Source of the DNA: Chryseobacterium sp. MA9
GTDB taxonomy: Bacteria > Bacteroidota > Bacteroidia > Flavobacteriales > Weeksellaceae
Reading direction: 5' to 3'
Assembly: GCF_024399315.1 (NCBI RefSeq)
Contig: NZ_CP075170.1
Span: 4,849,501 to 4,913,500 of the forward strand
DNA length: 64,000 nucleotides
Below the pieces are notes generated by a model that worked only from the letters and a program-made list of their open reading frames with translations, was not told where the DNA came from and searched no databases. Shown in pieces: positions 1 through 7,579 of this stretch. The position numbers were made by a program, and so were the translations under genes. Position 1 is the first letter of the stretch, and every line of letters starts with the position of its first letter.

Positions 1-184
1 AAAAGATGTTGTAGCGGTACAAAATAATTTATTGGATCTCCCCAACTTAAATTCCGGAACCATTAGCGTAATTGATATCAATACAGGAAAAACCTTAGGT
101 ACAGTTGATTTACGTAACCGCTATGGAATACTGCCAGAATCAATTGAGGGAACCAATGGCCCAAGCAATTATATGCATCATTAA
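1..184 (+). CDS. C-terminal part of a beta-propeller-like protein (partial)
   Basis: An open frame enters at the left edge and stops at 182-184, giving about 60 residues. The stretch SGTISVIDINTGKTLGTVDL resembles a blade strand of YncE/YVTN or SMP-30 type beta-propellers, where a value is described as an identity plus a property carried over time. The start and most of the protein lie outside the window, so the function cannot be set. What I see is only the tail; the propeller call is inference from the repeat-like wording of the residues. Confidence 0.6.
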   Translation, partial: KDVVAVQNNLLDLPNLNSGTISVIDINTGKTLGTVDLRNRYGILPESIEGTNGPSNYMHH

Positions 185-268
185 AAATTATAATAGTGTT
201 TCACATAATCAACTATTCCAAAAATAATCTTTTGGAATAGTTGATGTTAATTTTTGTCTGGACTGAAG

Positions 269-1531
269 TTATTTTATATATAATCTCATTCTTTCCTCAT
301 ATTCAGGTTTCAGTTTTAAAAGTTTCCATATTTTTCTGTCATCAGAATTACTGATACGGTAGAAAATGATTTTGTCTGCTGAGTATTTGAAATAAGGATG
401 ATTTTTAAGCCATTCTTCTGGAGCATCCACTAATGAATATCTGGGTACATCTGAAGTATTCAACGGTGCTGTTGAAATCAGCTTTTGAACAAGATTCTGA
501 TCAATATTGTAAGTACTTAAAATCTGTTGCTTATTGATAAAGCCTCCCAGCTTTTTTCTGAAGCCAATAATAGAACCGGCGCTTCTTTCATCCAGACCAA
601 ATTCTATAAGCTGTCTGAAAGTAATGGTGTTGAGATCTGTTTTTGAAAAATCAGTTTTTTCCTGCTGCTTTTCCTGGAGTTTGATATAAGGTTTCATTTC
701 CTGAAATTTCTCAGCAGAAATCACAAAACATTTCTGCAGATCTTCCAGACTTTTAAAGCTTCCCCGTAGATTTCTGTCCCGGTAATTAATGATGGTAATG
801 GCTTGCTTTTCTGAAAATCCAAAGGCTTTCCAACCCTCCTGGCCCAGTTGATTAGGATCAAAAGAATGGTATTGAATCTTGGTTTTGACCGCATTGTTCT
901 TTGCGAAATTCTTGAAAGTTTCGGGAGTTTTTGCAGGTAAAAGCAAATAAGGTTCAAGCTTGCTGTAATTTTCCGGAGAAATGATAAAACATTCTTTAAA
1001 CTTCTCCTTGCTGATAAAGCTTCCTCCCAGATAATTTCTGTATTTTAAAATAGCTTCTGCCTGTCTCTCACTGAAACCCATTTTAAGCCAATCATTAGCA
1101 GAAAACCGATCAGGATTGAATTTCCCTGCAATGATAATTTCTTTCTTTCCATACGTATTGAATCCTTTTGAATTTCCTCTTTCTGTTATTTCAGGAAGTA
1201 AAATGAATGATTCCAATTCACTGAATTTCTCGTCAGAAATAACGTAACATTTTTTCAACTGTTCTTTTGATGTGAATTTCCCTCCAACAATATCTTTATA
1301 CTTGAGAATTGTAGCAGTCTGCTTCTCTGAAAACCCAAGTTTCTGCCATTGATCTTTGTCCAGTGTATTGGGATCAAAATCTGATAGATCTGCAGAATAC
1401 GAAGGAGCTGTAATGAACTTTACGTCAGGAAAAGGTTCTTTTTCCCGGCTGGTGTATTTCTGGTAGGCTAATAAAATAGTCAGCAATGTGACCATAAATG
1501 CCAATTTCTGGTAATAGTTTTTTCTCATCAT
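269..1531 (-). CDS. Helix-hairpin-helix repeat protein (ComEA-like modules)
   Basis: A 420-residue protein with one N-terminal membrane segment (about residues 9-23), then at least four repeated modules near 50-110, 138-200, 224-285 and 298-350. Each reads roughly FDPN.L...W..LGFSE.QA..I..Y....GG.F.S.E.L..C, followed by a helix. This is the helix-hairpin-helix arrangement of ComEA-type DNA-binding domains: the GFSE.QA turn and the GG.F turn are the two hairpins. A degenerate fifth half-module lies near the C-terminus. The likely role is an envelope-anchored DNA-binding or structural protein; the exact job is unknown. It is convergent with the upstream partial gene. Start chosen at the MMRK pair, just before the membrane segment. 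Confidence 0.85.
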   Translation of the reverse strand: MMRKNYYQKLAFMVTLLTILLAYQKYTSREKEPFPDVKFITAPSYSADLSDFDPNTLDKDQWQKLGFSEKQTATILKYKDIVGGKFTSKEQLKKCYVISDEKFSELESFILLPEITERGNSKGFNTYGKKEIIIAGKFNPDRFSANDWLKMGFSERQAEAILKYRNYLGGSFISKEKFKECFIISPENYSKLEPYLLLPAKTPETFKNFAKNNAVKTKIQYHSFDPNQLGQEGWKAFGFSEKQAITIINYRDRNLRGSFKSLEDLQKCFVISAEKFQEMKPYIKLQEKQQEKTDFSKTDLNTITFRQLIEFGLDERSAGSIIGFRKKLGGFINKQQILSTYNIDQNLVQKLISTAPLNTSDVPRYSLVDAPEEWLKNHPYFKYSADKIIFYRISNSDDRKIWKLLKLKPEYEERMRLYIK

Positions 1532-1716
1532 GAAGTAAAAATATCAATAAAAATAAAGTATGTCAATGGTTGATAATGAAATGATTAAAGATGATGTGCA
1601 GATTGTACTTAATGCTTAAAAAGTAATCAGAAATATCAGTTTTTATATAATATAATTTCGTAATTGAACCTGAATGTTCTGATTAAGGTTTATATGTTTT
1701 TTGTTTTAAAAAAGCC

Positions 1717-2002
1717 CTTGTACATCCTTATCAAAATACCATGAACCACTTTATAAACAACCTCCAGCCACTTATAATGTACCTCTAACCACTATAGTAA
1801 GTTTCTCGAGTCCCTTTATCAAGTGGCTGGAGCAACTTCAGAACATCCTCCATCTATTTCATTAACGGCCTCCAGACCGTTCTATAAGTACCTTTACCCA
1901 CTTATCCTAGTGGCTGGAGACGGTTATTAAACACCCTTTAGTCCCTTATATAACAGGGTATATCCCCTTACTCAAGGGGGTAGAGGGGGCTGGTGAAGGG
2001 GG
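1717..2002. repeat. Degenerate array of 22-bp units with dyad symmetry, copy 1
   Basis: About 13 units, each 21-23 bp, can be laid end to end. Most start with a relative of CTCCAG and carry a quasi-palindromic core such as CCACTTATCCTAGTGG, ACTATAGT, CCCTTTATCAAGTGG or CCCCTTACTCAAGGGG. Units diverge strongly from one another but phase is kept throughout. The 12-mer CTCCAGCCACTT at 1762 has its exact reverse complement at 1821-1832, so the RNA or single strand could also fold. No ORF fits, since 22 is not a multiple of 3. The last units grade into G-rich sequence. The array lies about 130 bp beyond the terminator of the first MerR gene. Confidence 0.75.
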
Positions 2003-2131
2003 TAGAAAAAGTAAAACGATTAGCGGTCATGTTTTTTATTGATAGCCTGCCAGGCTTTCCATAACTATAGAAAAAAGCATTTCTTCTTGGAAGCTTATCC
2101 AGATTTGATGAGTAGTAGAGAGTATCAACAA

Positions 2132-2162
2132 AAAATCCACTGCAGTAAATGCAGTGGATTTT
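2132..2162 (-). terminator. Intrinsic terminator of MerR gene copy 1
   Basis: Twelve-base perfect stem AAAATCCACTGC / GCAGTGGATTTT with a 7-base loop, symmetrical A and T tracts. It lies 18 bases after the MerR stop codon on the minus strand. The same hairpin recurs at 4218-4248 and a shorter relative at 2688-2715 and 3517-3542. Confidence 0.8.
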
Positions 2163-2179
2163 AATATATTGTATAAAAC

Positions 2180-2524
2180 TTACTCACCATCTCTTTCACC
2201 CAAAGACTCTTTCAGCTTAATAAGCTCAGCTTTTACAAATTCAAGCCGGTCGATAAGGGTGATGGTTTCGGAGATTTTACTGTTTGTGGTCAGTGCGATG
2301 CGGGCTCCGTCTAAGGTATAGCCTTTTTCTTTTACCAGATGGTAGATCATCTGAAGGTTTTTAATATCTTCAGGGGTGAAATACCGGTTTCCTTTTCTGT
2401 TTTTTTTAGGCTTGATAATCGGGAATTCCTGTTCCCAGTAACGTATTAATGAAGTGTTTACATCGAATGCTTTTGCCACTTCTCCTATAGAATAATACAG
2501 TTTATCAGGTAAATTTATTTTCAT
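2180..2524 (-). CDS. MerR-family transcriptional regulator, copy 1
   Basis: A 114-residue protein starting MKINLPDKLYYSIGEVAK. Residues 9-75 form a MerR-type winged helix-turn-helix (YSIGEVAKAFDV...IRYWEQEF...KGNRYFTPEDI), followed by a short helix (residues about 80-110) that could dimerise. There is no effector domain or metal-binding cysteine set, so it belongs to the short MerR-like group common in Bacteroidota whose signal is unknown. A longer frame runs upstream to 2611, but the ATG at 2524 is preferred because it matches the second copy and sits just after a promoter and an AGGAG sequence. It differs from the copy at 4266-4610 by one residue (P6 versus A6). Confidence 0.85.
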   Translation of the reverse strand: MKINLPDKLYYSIGEVAKAFDVNTSLIRYWEQEFPIIKPKKNRKGNRYFTPEDIKNLQMIYHLVKEKGYTLDGARIALTTNSKISETITLIDRLEFVKAELIKLKESLGERDGE

Positions 2525-2542
2525 TTTACAACTCCTAAACCT

Positions 2543-2575
2543 AAAAGATAAAAATTTTTTAAAGTTTAATCCAAA
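2543..2575 (-). promoter_or_regulatory. Promoter of MerR gene copy 1
   Basis: On the minus strand TTTG, 21 bases, then TATCTTTT, close to the Bacteroidota consensus TTTG-N(19-21)-TAnnTTTG. The MerR ATG begins 19 bases after the -7 box, with AGGAG in between. The same elements are kept in the duplicated copy. Confidence 0.6.
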
Positions 2576-2687
2576 ATATATTGTAAAAAGTGCGGTCATA
2601 CTTTGTTTCAAAGGAATTTAGGGGTCTAAATTCATCATTCAAGAACAAACGTTTGTAGTAGATATAAAGGACGTGATAGAATAAACA

Positions 2688-2715
2688 AAAAACCACTGTA
2701 ATAGCAGTGGTTTTT
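2688..2715. terminator. Hairpin of the CCACTG family
   Basis: Stem AAAAACCACTG / CAGTGGTTTTT with a 6-base loop; A and T tracts on both sides allow termination in either direction. It lies between the MerR gene copy 1 promoter region and the truncated protease gene. Confidence 0.6.
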
Positions 2716-2754
2716 ATTTTCTTTCTTCCAAAACTATTATATTTATTAATCTAA

Positions 2755-3006
2755 ACATTATCTTGGAAATGTAAGGATAAGACAATTACGCACGAAATTG
2801 CTCATACCTTTGGTGCAGAACATATCTGGGAGCCAAACTCAAGGGTGGAAAGTACTCCTGCCAATATTAACAATAGGATGAATTCATATGAAAATCCAAC
2901 TCCTACAATGAAAAGATTAGGTATGGAATTTAATAAAAATCAGATACAGAAGATGGAAGAAACTGTTAAAGCTAACTTATTTAGATTACCAAAAAATAAA
3001 AAATAA
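2755..3006 (+). pseudogene. 5'-truncated metzincin-type zinc metalloprotease fragment
   Basis: An open frame of 83 codons without a start codon, stopping at 3004-3006. It contains THEIAHTFGAEH, an exact match to the HExxHxxGxxH zinc motif of metzincin proteases, followed by a downstream methionine (NNRMNS) that could serve as the Met-turn. Everything N-terminal to the zinc helix (propeptide, beta-sheet subdomain) is missing: the frame runs into a stop at 2752-2754. The fragment therefore cannot be a working protease as it stands. Its TAA overlaps the ATG of the next gene (TAATG), so the two were probably translated together in the parent. It sits between the two copies of the MerR duplication. 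Confidence 0.75.
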
Positions 3007-3446
3007 TGAAAATAATATTTTTTTTAATAATTGTTTTACTGACCAACAATAGTTGCTCCGCACAAAATAATATTGATTTTTATTATCAAGATAAAACGAA
3101 AGCAACAGAAACAGATAGTACGGCATATAAATCTTATTTGGAAAATATTCAAAAAGAATTTCTTAAAAAAGATGACGAAGTTTTATTGTCTTTTAATAAT
3201 GCTGCTTTTATTGACGATGTTATTACTATAAATGGTAAAAGGTATAATTTTCAAAATTATACCTGTGGATATACACAAATTAGAGTTCTTAAAAGAGATG
3301 AAAAGATTAAAATTACATCTAGGAAAAAAGAAGAGATGAATTTTAAGCTAAAAAAAGGAATTGATTATATTATTATTAATGGAGGATTTGATAATAAATG
3401 GAGTGTTACATTTTCAGAATTTTTTCCAGCAATGAATTGTTTATAA
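3006..3446 (+). CDS. Small exported protein of unknown function
   Basis: 146 residues with an N-terminal hydrophobic segment (MKIIFFLIIVLLTNNSCSAQ); the cysteine at 17 might be lipidated but NNSC is a poor lipobox, so cleavage after CSAQ is as likely. The mature part is lysine-rich with no family I recognise. The start overlaps the stop of the upstream protease fragment by one base. Its sequence is more AT-rich than the housekeeping genes around it, which suggests accessory origin. A partner or inhibitor of the upstream protease is possible from the overlap but is only inference. Confidence 0.6.
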   Translation: MKIIFFLIIVLLTNNSCSAQNNIDFYYQDKTKATETDSTAYKSYLENIQKEFLKKDDEVLLSFNNAAFIDDVITINGKRYNFQNYTCGYTQIRVLKRDEKIKITSRKKEEMNFKLKKGIDYIIINGGFDNKWSVTFSEFFPAMNCL

Positions 3447-3516
3447 GTAATCTTTGATAGTATAGATTGTAATCCCCGCTGGCCCGAGAGTTTCGCTCGT
3501 GTTAACGAATACAACA

Positions 3517-3542
3517 AAAACCACTGTTTGTGCAGTGGTTTT
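3517..3542. terminator. Hairpin terminator after the small exported protein
   Basis: Stem AAAACCACTG / CAGTGGTTTT with a 6-base loop, about 70 bases after the stop codon at 3446. Same core and loop size as the hairpin at 2688-2715, so the accessory pair is bracketed by two sister hairpins. Confidence 0.65.
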
Positions 3543-3629
3543 GTTCATTTTTATTAGAGCTTTATACCTTAAGAAGCTCTTTATTTGTTAGGTAATTTTC
3601 ATTCATTTAAAAAATATCCAGGAAAATAT

Positions 3630-4088
3630 CTCTGCCATACTTATTAAATTGTCGGGAACTATTTTATAAACTGTCTTCAGTGGCTTCGGAGGTGCCTTCG
3701 ACCATTACAGTAAGTCTCTTTAGCTGCTCATTAATTTGCTATAACCATTTCGTACATCGTCTCAAGCTATTTAAGAGATGTCTTCAAACACTATTGTAAA
3801 TATCTCCGGCCACTATATCAAATAGGTATAACTATTTGATAAACAACCTCCAGCCACTTAGAAAGTACCTCTAACCACTATAGTAAGTATCTTCAACCCC
3901 TTTATCACGTGGCTGGAGCCTCTTCAGAACAGCCTCCAACTACTTCATTAACGGTCTCCAGACCGTTCTATAAGTCCCTTTACCCATTTATCAAAGTGGC
4001 TGAAAACCGTTAATGAACACCCTTTAGCCCCTTATATAACAGGGTATATCCCCTTACTCAAGGGGGTAGAGGGGGCTGGTGAAGGGGG
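3630..4088. repeat. Degenerate array of 22-bp units with dyad symmetry, copy 2
   Basis: About 21 units of 21-23 bp. The right-hand 12 or so are near-identical, unit by unit, to the array at 1717-2002. The left-hand 8-9 are extra and more decayed (for example TCTGCCATACTTATTAAAT, CTTCAAACACTATTGTAAAT). Units differ far more from their neighbours than from their counterparts in the other copy, so the array was already old when the segment was duplicated. Confidence 0.75.
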
Positions 4089-4217
4089 TAGAAAAAGTAA
4101 AACGATTAGCGGTCATGTTTTTTATTAATAGGCTGCCAGGTTTTCCATAACTATAGAAAAAAACATTTCTTCCTGGAAGCTTATCCAGATTTGATGAGTA
4201 GTAGAGAGTATCAACAA

Positions 4218-4248
4218 AAAATCCACTGCAGTAAATGCAGTGGATTTT
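4218..4248 (-). terminator. Intrinsic terminator of MerR gene copy 2
   Basis: Identical in sequence to the hairpin at 2132-2162: 12-base stem with CCACTGC core, 7-base loop, A/T tracts, 18 bases beyond the stop codon. Confidence 0.8.
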
Positions 4249-4265
4249 AATATATTGTATAAAAC

Positions 4266-4610
4266 TTACTCACCATCTCTTTCTCCCAAAGACTCTTTCA
4301 GCTTAATAAGCTCAGCTTTTACAAATTCAAGCCGGTCGATAAGGGTGATGGTTTCGGAGATTTTACTGTTTGTGGTCAGTGCGATGCGGGCTCCGTCTAA
4401 GGTATAGCCTTTTTCTTTTACCAGATGGTAGATCATCTGAAGGTTTTTGATATCTTCAGGAGTGAAATATCGGTTACCTTTCCTGTTTTTTTTAGGCTTG
4501 ATAATAGGGAATTCCTGTTCCCAGTAACGTATTAGTGAGGTGTTTACATCGAATGCTTTTGCCACTTCTCCTATAGAATAATACAGTTTATCAGCTAAAT
4601 TTATTTTCAT
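4266..4610 (-). CDS. MerR-family transcriptional regulator, copy 2
   Basis: 114 residues, the same protein as the one at 2180-2524 except A for P at residue 6. Helix-turn-helix and wing are intact, so both copies should bind the same DNA. The ATG at 4610 is chosen because the preceding sequence (promoter box and AGGAG) is shared with copy 1, while the longer frames upstream differ. Which copy is ancestral cannot be told from the window; the one next to the helix-hairpin-helix gene has the shorter array. Confidence 0.85.
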   Translation of the reverse strand: MKINLADKLYYSIGEVAKAFDVNTSLIRYWEQEFPIIKPKKNRKGNRYFTPEDIKNLQMIYHLVKEKGYTLDGARIALTTNSKISETITLIDRLEFVKAELIKLKESLGERDGE

Positions 4611-4628
4611 TTTACGGCTCCTAAACCT

Positions 4629-4661
4629 CAAAGATAAAAATTTTTTAAAGTTTCATCCAAA
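4629..4661 (-). promoter_or_regulatory. Promoter of MerR gene copy 2
   Basis: Same TTTG-N21-TATCTTTT arrangement as the promoter of copy 1, shifted by the constant offset of the duplication. The leader between the -7 box and ATG differs from copy 1 in only a few bases. Confidence 0.55.
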
Positions 4662-4786
4662 ATATATTGTAAAAAGTGCGGTCAGACTTTGTTTCAAAGG
4701 AAATTTATAGCAGTAAAATCATTATAAATAATACATATTTGTTATAACAGAATAGTAAGAACACTATATGCCAGTTCTTTTTTATC

Positions 4787-4794
4787 TAAATTTG
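4787..4794 (+). promoter_or_regulatory. -7 box of the AraC-family gene
   Basis: TAAATTTG, an exact TAnnTTTG, 28 bases before the ATG at 4823. No TTTG is present about 20 bases upstream, so the promoter may need an activator. Confidence 0.45.
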
Positions 4795-4822
4795 TGAATC
4801 TTTACAAGGCATATAAATATAA

Positions 4823-5707
4823 ATGATGAATCCTATCTCTGTTCTTCATATCAACCTTTTCCAGGCAGGTAAAAACACTTCAGATTTTTATTTTAACACA
4901 ATGAAGAATCATTTGGTGGTAGGACATCGTCATATAGAAAAGCCTCACAGACATGACTTTTATGCGGCTGTTCTTTTTACCAAAGGAGTAGGAATACATG
5001 AGATCGATTTCCAAAAATATGACGTTTCTGAGGGAAGCCTTTTCTTTCTGTCACCTGGGCAAATTCACAGCTGGGAACTTTCGGAAGATATAGAAGGTTA
5101 TATTTTCTTTTGTTCTCAGGAATTTTATGAAATGCATTATGTGAATCAGAAGCTGAGGAATTTTCCTTTTTTCGGATCTGTGTCTTTTCCGAGGAAACTT
5201 CAGTTGGACGCTCTGGAGCTGAAGAAGAATATTAGGTTATTTCAGGAACTTGGAGAAGAACATCAGGCTAAAAATATAATGAAAGAAGGTCTTATTTTGT
5301 CATTAATGTCTCAGATCTTCATTAATTCTACCCGATTATTTTCCAGAGATTTTGACACACAGGATTCTGCCGCCGGACTTTCTTACTTTAAACATTATCA
5401 GGATTTCGAAAATCTGATTGAACAGCATTTTGCAGAACATAAATCGATTGCCTATTATGCTTCTTTATTAGGAATTTCATCCAAACATCTGAATAGAATT
5501 GTACAGACTGTTGTCCAAAAAACAGCTACAGATATTATTACAGAAAGAGTAGTGCTGGAAGCCAAAAGAATGTTGATGTACCTAGATGAAAGTCTGGTTG
5601 AAATTGCTTTCAGATTAGGATATGAAGAATATTCCTACTTTGTAAGAGTATTCCGGAAAAGCTCCGGAATGACTCCCACTCAGTTTATGAGAAAATATAA
5701 GGCTTAA
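4823..5707 (+). CDS. AraC-family transcriptional regulator with cupin domain
   Basis: 294 residues. The N-terminal half is a cupin-like sensor (HRHIEKPHRHDFYAAVLF, SPGQIHSWEL), and residues about 195-290 carry the two helix-turn-helix motifs of AraC/XylS proteins (SIAYYASLLGISSKHLNRIV and VEIAFRLGYEEYSYFVRVFRK), ending in the typical GMTPTQFMRK. The ligand is not predictable. No obvious target is adjacent: the next gene is ccoG on the other strand. A second methionine follows directly, so the start may be three bases later. Confidence 0.9.
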   Translation: MMNPISVLHINLFQAGKNTSDFYFNTMKNHLVVGHRHIEKPHRHDFYAAVLFTKGVGIHEIDFQKYDVSEGSLFFLSPGQIHSWELSEDIEGYIFFCSQEFYEMHYVNQKLRNFPFFGSVSFPRKLQLDALELKKNIRLFQELGEEHQAKNIMKEGLILSLMSQIFINSTRLFSRDFDTQDSAAGLSYFKHYQDFENLIEQHFAEHKSIAYYASLLGISSKHLNRIVQTVVQKTATDIITERVVLEAKRMLMYLDESLVEIAFRLGYEEYSYFVRVFRKSSGMTPTQFMRKYKA

Positions 5708-5775
5708 TGAGTGTGAAATTTAAAGTTTAAGACTCACGGTTTAAGGTTTAAAGTTTAGGTGAGAGATTATTATAA

Positions 5776-5830
5776 ACCACCCCGTCAAAAATTCTTTGAA
5801 TTTTCGCCACCCCTCCAGAGGAGGGGAATT
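5776..5830. repeat. Dispersed palindromic repeat, CCACCCC family, copy 1
   Basis: Sequence with an inner palindrome (AAAATTCTTTGAATTTT) and an outer CCACCCC...GGAGGGG. The same element occurs inverted at 33461-33509. REP-like in size and position (between convergent genes). Confidence 0.75.
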
Positions 5831-5879
5831 AGGGAAATATCAACTACTATTCTTATCCCTTCAACCTATCATCTGCAAC

Positions 5880-7322
5880 CTAAAGTGCTAGCTTAAAAGG
5901 TCCTTCAAAAGTTGTTTCAAAAGAATCTACCAGTTTTCCTTTCTCATCAAACACCCCGATGATCATATTTTGTTTTGAAAATTTAATCTCATCTTCAGGG
6001 AAGGAAATGTTGATGTTTCCTTTCAGGATCTGGTCTCCTTTCAAGATGATTTTTTCAGAACCGAAATACGTGATTTCAGCATTTGATGGGGTGATAACTT
6101 TGATGTTTAACGTCTTCTTTTCATTAGATTTATTCAGAAGCGTATAAATAAAGGTGTTGGTGATCTTGCCGTTTTTAACAAAAAATGTAGAGCCAGCTGG
6201 TTTGATGAATTTCGCTTCCATAGAGCCGCGGTCGTACATTAAAAATCCAAGAAATCCGATCAGCAATGCCAGAATAACGGTCGTCGCTTTCATTCTCGGA
6301 GTAAATCTGAACTTCTCACTGTTTTCAATTTCTGATTCTGTGGCATAACGAACCAATCCTTTAGGTAAACCTACTTTTTCCATTACTTCATCACAGGCAT
6401 CAATACAGGCTGTACAGTTCACACACTCCAATTGCTGTCCGTTTCTGATGTCGATTCCTGTAGGACAGACAACAACGCATTGGTTACAATCTATACAATC
6501 TCCCTTACCTGCCGCTTTTCTGTCTTCATTATTTCTCCATTTTGAACGACCTTCCCCTCTTTTAAAATCGTAATATACGTTGATTGTCTGTTTATCAATT
6601 AAAACACCCTGAAGCCTTCCGTAAGGACAAACCAGGGTACATACCTGCTCACGAAGCCATGCAAAAACAAAATAGAAAGTCATCGTGAAAAAGATCATTG
6701 TAATGAACTTTAAAGGATGTTCTGAAGGTCCTTCCAGCATAATCTGGAAAACCTGTTCATAGCCTACAATATACATAAACATGAAAGTAGAGATGATCAG
6801 AGAAATCAAAATAAATACGGACCATTTTGTAAGTCTCTTTCTGATTTTTTCAGCATCCCATTCCTGTCTGTCGAGTTTCATCTGTTTATTTCGGTCTCCT
6901 TCAATCCAATATTCTATTTTACGGAAAACCATTTCCATAAAAAGGGTTTGAGGGCAAAGCCAGCCACAGAATATTCTTCCGAAAACTACCGTAAATAGCA
7001 TTACAAAAATGACGGAAGTTACCGCTCCCAATGCAAGGATAAAAAAGTCCTGAAGATAGAAAGGCTGTCCAAGGATAAAGAATTTCCTGTCAATAACATT
7101 GATGAGCAGAAAAGGATTATTATTGATCTTTACAAAAGGCAGTCCGAAAAATAAGGCAAGAAGAAGGTAGCTGGTGTAATTCCTGTAATTGGTGTATTTT
7201 CCTTTAGGCTTTCTTGGGAATATCCACTTCCTTTTTCCGGTTTCATCCATTGTTCCCACTGAATTTCGGAAATCTTCATTTTCAATTTCTAAAGATTTGA
7301 TATTGTTGGACTCTGCGCTCAT
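5880..7322 (-). CDS. ccoG: Cytochrome c oxidase accessory protein CcoG
   Basis: 480 residues. Membrane segments at about 48-65, 90-115, 165-190, 205-225 and 340-360 surround ferredoxin-like motifs: CGWLCPQTLF after the second segment, CTLVCPYGRLQG, then CIDCNQCVVVCP and CVNCTACIDACD for two 4Fe-4S clusters. This is the pattern of CcoG/RdxA/FixG, a membrane Fe-S protein needed for copper delivery to cbb3-type cytochrome oxidase. The C-terminal 100 residues form the periplasmic Ig-like domain typical of the family. Normally near ccoNOP, but those genes are not in the window on this side. Length is normal. Confidence 0.93.
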   Translation of the reverse strand: MSAESNNIKSLEIENEDFRNSVGTMDETGKRKWIFPRKPKGKYTNYRNYTSYLLLALFFGLPFVKINNNPFLLINVIDRKFFILGQPFYLQDFFILALGAVTSVIFVMLFTVVFGRIFCGWLCPQTLFMEMVFRKIEYWIEGDRNKQMKLDRQEWDAEKIRKRLTKWSVFILISLIISTFMFMYIVGYEQVFQIMLEGPSEHPLKFITMIFFTMTFYFVFAWLREQVCTLVCPYGRLQGVLIDKQTINVYYDFKRGEGRSKWRNNEDRKAAGKGDCIDCNQCVVVCPTGIDIRNGQQLECVNCTACIDACDEVMEKVGLPKGLVRYATESEIENSEKFRFTPRMKATTVILALLIGFLGFLMYDRGSMEAKFIKPAGSTFFVKNGKITNTFIYTLLNKSNEKKTLNIKVITPSNAEITYFGSEKIILKGDQILKGNINISFPEDEIKFSKQNMIIGVFDEKGKLVDSFETTFEGPFKLAL

Positions 7323-7579
7323 TGTTGTATGCTATAAAAGTATTTTGGTACTATTTTCAACAGGATAACCCTCTTTTTTTGAATTGATTTTTTATTGAAA
7401 AAAAGTGATCAATCCTGTTACTGCAAAGCTCCGGATTATATTCTTTCACTACTAATATGATCTACTTAAAAAATAGGACAATTAGGACATTGGGTGTTTG
7501 TTATTTTTATTGTATCAAAGCGAGAAAATATTTTGAAACCTGTAGGTCATATTGTAAATTGCAGGTTTAAAAATGAAGT

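Larger units (their letters stand above)
1752..2616. repeat. Segmental direct repeat, copy 1 (array, hairpin, MerR gene)
   Basis: Aligns without net gaps to 3838-4702 at a constant offset of 2086 bases. It holds most of the 22-bp unit array, a linker of about 130 bp, the terminator hairpin and the MerR gene with its promoter. Identity falls off abruptly just after the sequence TTTCAAAGGAA on the right and within the array on the left. No terminal inverted repeats, target-site duplication or transposase are visible, so a tandem duplication or recombination product is more likely than transposition. Confidence 0.9.
3838..4702. repeat. Segmental direct repeat, copy 2
   Basis: Partner of 1752-2616 (offset 2086). 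Carries the array, the linker, the hairpin and the second MerR gene. Differences are scattered point changes; the coding part has very few. Confidence 0.9.

Noticed and set aside
1717..2002. Possible CRISPR array
   Set aside because: Unit length is 22 bp end to end with no alternation of constant repeats and variable spacers, units are degenerate, and there are no cas genes.
2646..2657. 12-bp perfect palindrome ACAAACGTTTGT as an operator
   Set aside because: A 12-bp palindrome can occur by chance in AT-rich DNA of this length, and it is not placed at a promoter that I can identify.
1752..4702. Composite transposon made by the duplicated MerR blocks
   Set aside because: No transposase, terminal inverted repeats or target duplications; the repeats hold a core-type regulator gene instead.
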